DNA of 64,000 nt, taken from positions 34,346,126-34,410,125 of the forward strand of contig OY821747.1 of assembly GCA_963682055.1 (NCBI GenBank). Direction: 5' to 3'. Below, piece by piece: positions 61,305-64,000 of the stretch (position 1 is its first letter; each line of letters opens with the position of its first letter). Both the position numbers and the translations under genes were made by a program. The notes under the pieces were generated by a model. That model was not told the origin of the DNA. It ran no database searches and saw only the letters and a program-made list of their open reading frames with translations. This stretch comes from Primula veris (Eukaryota > Streptophyta > Magnoliopsida > Ericales > Primulaceae).

Positions 61305-61336
61305 CTATGTGTGAGAAACAACTCCAAAATAAAAGG
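60212..61336. other. RKP 3' region and promoter region of the next gene
   Basis: The RKP 3' untranslated region should end near AATAAGG at about 60446. A CT run (61257-61280) and a TA run (61280-61304) precede the next ATG. No further gene is seen. Confidence 0.45.
61257..61304. repeat. (CT)n-(TA)n compound microsatellite
   Basis: About 12 CT followed by 12 TA dinucleotides, ending about 33 bp before the ATG of the next gene, so probably within its core promoter or leader. Confidence 0.9.
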
Positions 61337-61466
61337 ATGATGACGACTACACCAACAAACACCTCCTTCTTCAGGTTTTATTATTATTATTATTTAATTC
61401 ATTCTACAACAAACTTTGCCTCTTTTTATTCAGTTTACTTATTTCATTTTTAATATCATTTGAATT

Positions 61467-61502
<36 letters not shown>

Positions 61503-62164
61503 TACCTACTTTCAACTTCTATTCTATTTTAAATTCATCCTCTTTTCGTTTTTCCTATTTTTACTATTATTTTTTTTTATTTAACTTTTTTTAACTTGTT
61601 TTATGTCATTTATGGTTTAAGTATATGGAAATTTACTTGTTTTATATTATATAATTACTTTTCACTTCTTTTATGGATTTAAGAAATGTCTATTTTTGCC
61701 AATTTTGTTTACCAAATTTTATTATTTTTACAGTTTAACTGTATATATGATTATTACCTCATAAATAATGAGTTTTAAACTTACTTTATGTCATTTATGG
61801 TTTAGGATGGAAATTTTGCTAGTTTGATTACAAAGTATATTATAACATTACTTTTCATTTCTTTTATGGATTTGAGAAATGTCTATTTTTGCCAATTTTT
61901 CTGATCGAATTTGATTTTTTAAATTGTTATATGATTATCCTCGGCTCATATTATGTCATTTATAGTATTTTTTTTTTCTAGTAATTTGATCGGTCTAAGG
62001 AAAAGGAAAAATTGTATAGGGTTGTTTTTATCGTTGACCCACCCATTTCTTGATTTCGATTCTAGTGACTAGTGTTTACATTGATGTCCCTTATTAATAT
62101 CACACACATATTTATTGTTGTATCTTAGAATTTTATTGTTTCTGTTATTTAGAATACCTATATG

Positions 62165-62214
<50 letters not shown>

Positions 62215-63864
62215 CTAAATAAACTGTGAAATTTGTAAAACTAAAGTTTGATGATAACGAACCTGCAGCATCAAACACAAACATAACATAAACCGATAAG
62301 CAAGAGAGTTGGTGTGATTAATCACTACACTACACTAGTGTATTATTAACAACTGAAATGTCTATTGACTAAATAGTTTTAACTCAATTGTGGTGGTATT
62401 TGTATCACCAGAACAATCAAATCGGAGTTTTGCTTCTTCGCCTCTCGTCGGTCGCCGATACTCCTCCGCATGCCTGAACACCGTCTATGCCTGCGGTCCC
62501 TCCATGAATCTTCTTCATCATCATCTGAGCCTATGGTTTCTCCTGCTTTCACCTCCACCGTTGGATCTCCCTTTTCCCTCCCGTGCTTGAATAACCCTCT
62601 CGTGTCCAACTTCATCGCATGCTCGGTACTTCTTTTTACGACAATATTAGTTTTTTGAAATTTCCGTCCGTGTTTCAACAGTATTGTTTCCATCCATGTC
62701 ACCTTAGAATGGTATGCTAAAATAGATGTTTAATTGTTGGTTTTAGTATTTGTTTTTAGTAATAAATAATGTATTTGAGAATGAACAACATCAATGTTGT
62801 ACATGTGTCTTTGTGATTTGTTGTGTATAGCAATTACTGGTTTTTACATAATATATTGTATCGTATACAACTTTAGATGAAGTGGACAAGTTGTCGCAAT
62901 GTCAAAAGTGTTTTCAACAGTCCAGTATGAGGGTGAAACATATTGAGGATAAGTATGTTAGAAATTAGTTAAGAGTGTAGAACAAGGATGCTAATGAAAA
63001 CTTATAAAAGAAAAGTAGATCAAACCCAGTAACTGGCCTGATTAGACGCAGGGATTATTTGTTTGCATACCACATAATCTGATACGGATGAGCTTGAGCT
63101 TGAGGCAAAGTTCGATAAGCAGTTGATGGAATAATAGCACTATTTTAGTGGGTCAAATTACGTTTCCATATTAGTACGTTTCCGTTCTGCATCATAATCT
63201 ATTTTTGCTTATTAGTTTTAAGTTACAATGTATGGCCTCATGTACTCTGGAAATACCGTTTTCTTGTTTTCGAGTTAGATAAGTATGAGTTTGAGCTTGG
63301 TACTAGTTTATAGTAACTTTTAATAATACGAGTCCAGGGTGTACATGAGTTTAATTCTGATTCAGTGAAAGTGTTCTTTTTTCTTGCTGGTTTGGTGTAA
63401 AGATCTTTTGCGGTAATACTTAAGTGGTGACGGGTTGATAATAATTTGACAAAGTTCATAAATGGAAGAGCAACGTCTTCTTTTTGATGAAATTATTGTA
63501 ATTTCACACCAAAAATCCTCCCAGGAGGAACCTTACAGTATTTTAATATATCAGTAAAATCTGAATTTTCCAGCTGATTTATGAAAATTGGTACTTGCTT
63601 GTTTATAATTGAAATGTACTTTTAAGATCTTCAATTCCGAATTTACTGTTAAGTTTTGTTTTTCGACTTAATACGTATTCTATCTGTGGTATGTTGTGAT
63701 ATATATCGTGTTCAATTGCAAAATCCAGTTTGTCTAGGATTTATTCTTTGTATAGAGGGGGATTTTATAAATCTGATGTTATGTTTTCTTTCTACCCTAT
63801 CCTTTACTTGCAGGTAGCTCTTTCCGCAACTTGCCTATTTCTCTCTGCAATTCCTACTCTACTG
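61337..63864 (+). CDS. 5' part of an organelle-targeted membrane protein gene (three exons, continues beyond window)
   Basis: Exons: 61337-61374, 62412-62625, 63814-63864. Junctions TTCAG|GTTTTA, CACCAG|AACAA, GCTCG|GTACTT, TTGCAG|GTAGCT and CTACTG|GTTTGT all agree in phase, giving 101 codons without a stop. Residues 1-70 start MMTTTPTNTSFFRTIKSEF and are rich in Ser, Arg and Thr with few acids at the start, like a plastid transit peptide. A hydrophobic segment SVALSATCLFLSAIPTLL closes the known part. The pattern recalls plastid proteins with a single helix before a coiled coil, but with the rest outside the window the family is not assigned. The leader is CT/TA-rich. The ORFs called on either strand at 62379-62702 are shadows of exon 2. 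Confidence 0.55.
61469..61498. repeat. (CT)n microsatellite in intron 1 of the 61337 gene
   Basis: About 15 CT dinucleotides. Confidence 0.9.
62175..62212. repeat. (TA)n microsatellite in intron 1 of the 61337 gene
   Basis: About 18 TA dinucleotides. Confidence 0.95.
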
Positions 63865-64000
63865 GTTTGTAGTTTGCGCTTCTTTGCTTCGATCAGATGC
63901 TAGTCTTTTTTTTTTTTTGGATAAGAATATGCTAGTCTCTCTTCTGGTTTTATCTACTTATTTTTCATTTCCGTAGCAATAAATAATTTTATCTCAACAA

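Noticed and set aside
1..64000. tRNA, rRNA and CRISPR features
   Set aside because: I found no cloverleaf with a GGTTCGAATC-type arm, no rRNA-like sequence and no spaced palindromic array.

Overview
This window is AT-rich nuclear DNA from a eudicot plant. The evidence is plant-only gene families with plant-type intron structure: a TPS-b terpene synthase, a glutamate receptor-like channel (GLR), an ASHH1-type SET methyltransferase and an RKP/KPC1-type E3 ligase. Decayed class I and II transposons fill the spaces. Nothing seen fixes the species or family. Most exons were found by reading splice junctions and checking that codon phase is kept across each intron.

Layout: 1-5740 is the 3' part of a Ty3/gypsy-type LTR retrotransposon in + orientation, ending in an LTR-like segment. 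It carries five small coiled-coil ORFs on the minus strand, each with its own TATA box. 5740-8820 is intergenic with MITE relics. 8821-14613 (-) is an intact seven-exon TPS-b monoterpene synthase (609 aa). 15785-17235 is a displaced, frameshifted copy of a GLR last exon. 18917-28378 (-) is a ten-exon ASHH1-like histone lysine methyltransferase (466 aa). 30117-34774 (-) is a seven-exon GLR, full length except for one frameshift in exon 3.

34.4-47.6 kb is a segmental-duplication zone. It holds two extra GLR exon-1 copies (35.1 and 45.6 kb), two decayed RNase H-like fragments, a MITE family, a hAT-like element nested in a CACTA-like element, and two near-identical direct repeats of about 2.2-2.35 kb (38.9 and 42.9 kb) that flank 1.6 kb of unique sequence. 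A possible small two-exon gene of unknown family lies at 37345-37906 (-).

49726-60211 (+) is an eleven-exon RKP-like SPRY-RING E3 ubiquitin ligase (1255 aa) with a possible in-frame cassette exon. From 61337 (+) to the window edge lie the first three exons of another gene, apparently an organelle-targeted membrane protein.

The host genes are unrelated single loci and form no pathway together. The strongest candidates for something undescribed are the antisense coiled-coil array in the retrotransposon and the GLR-centred duplication cluster.
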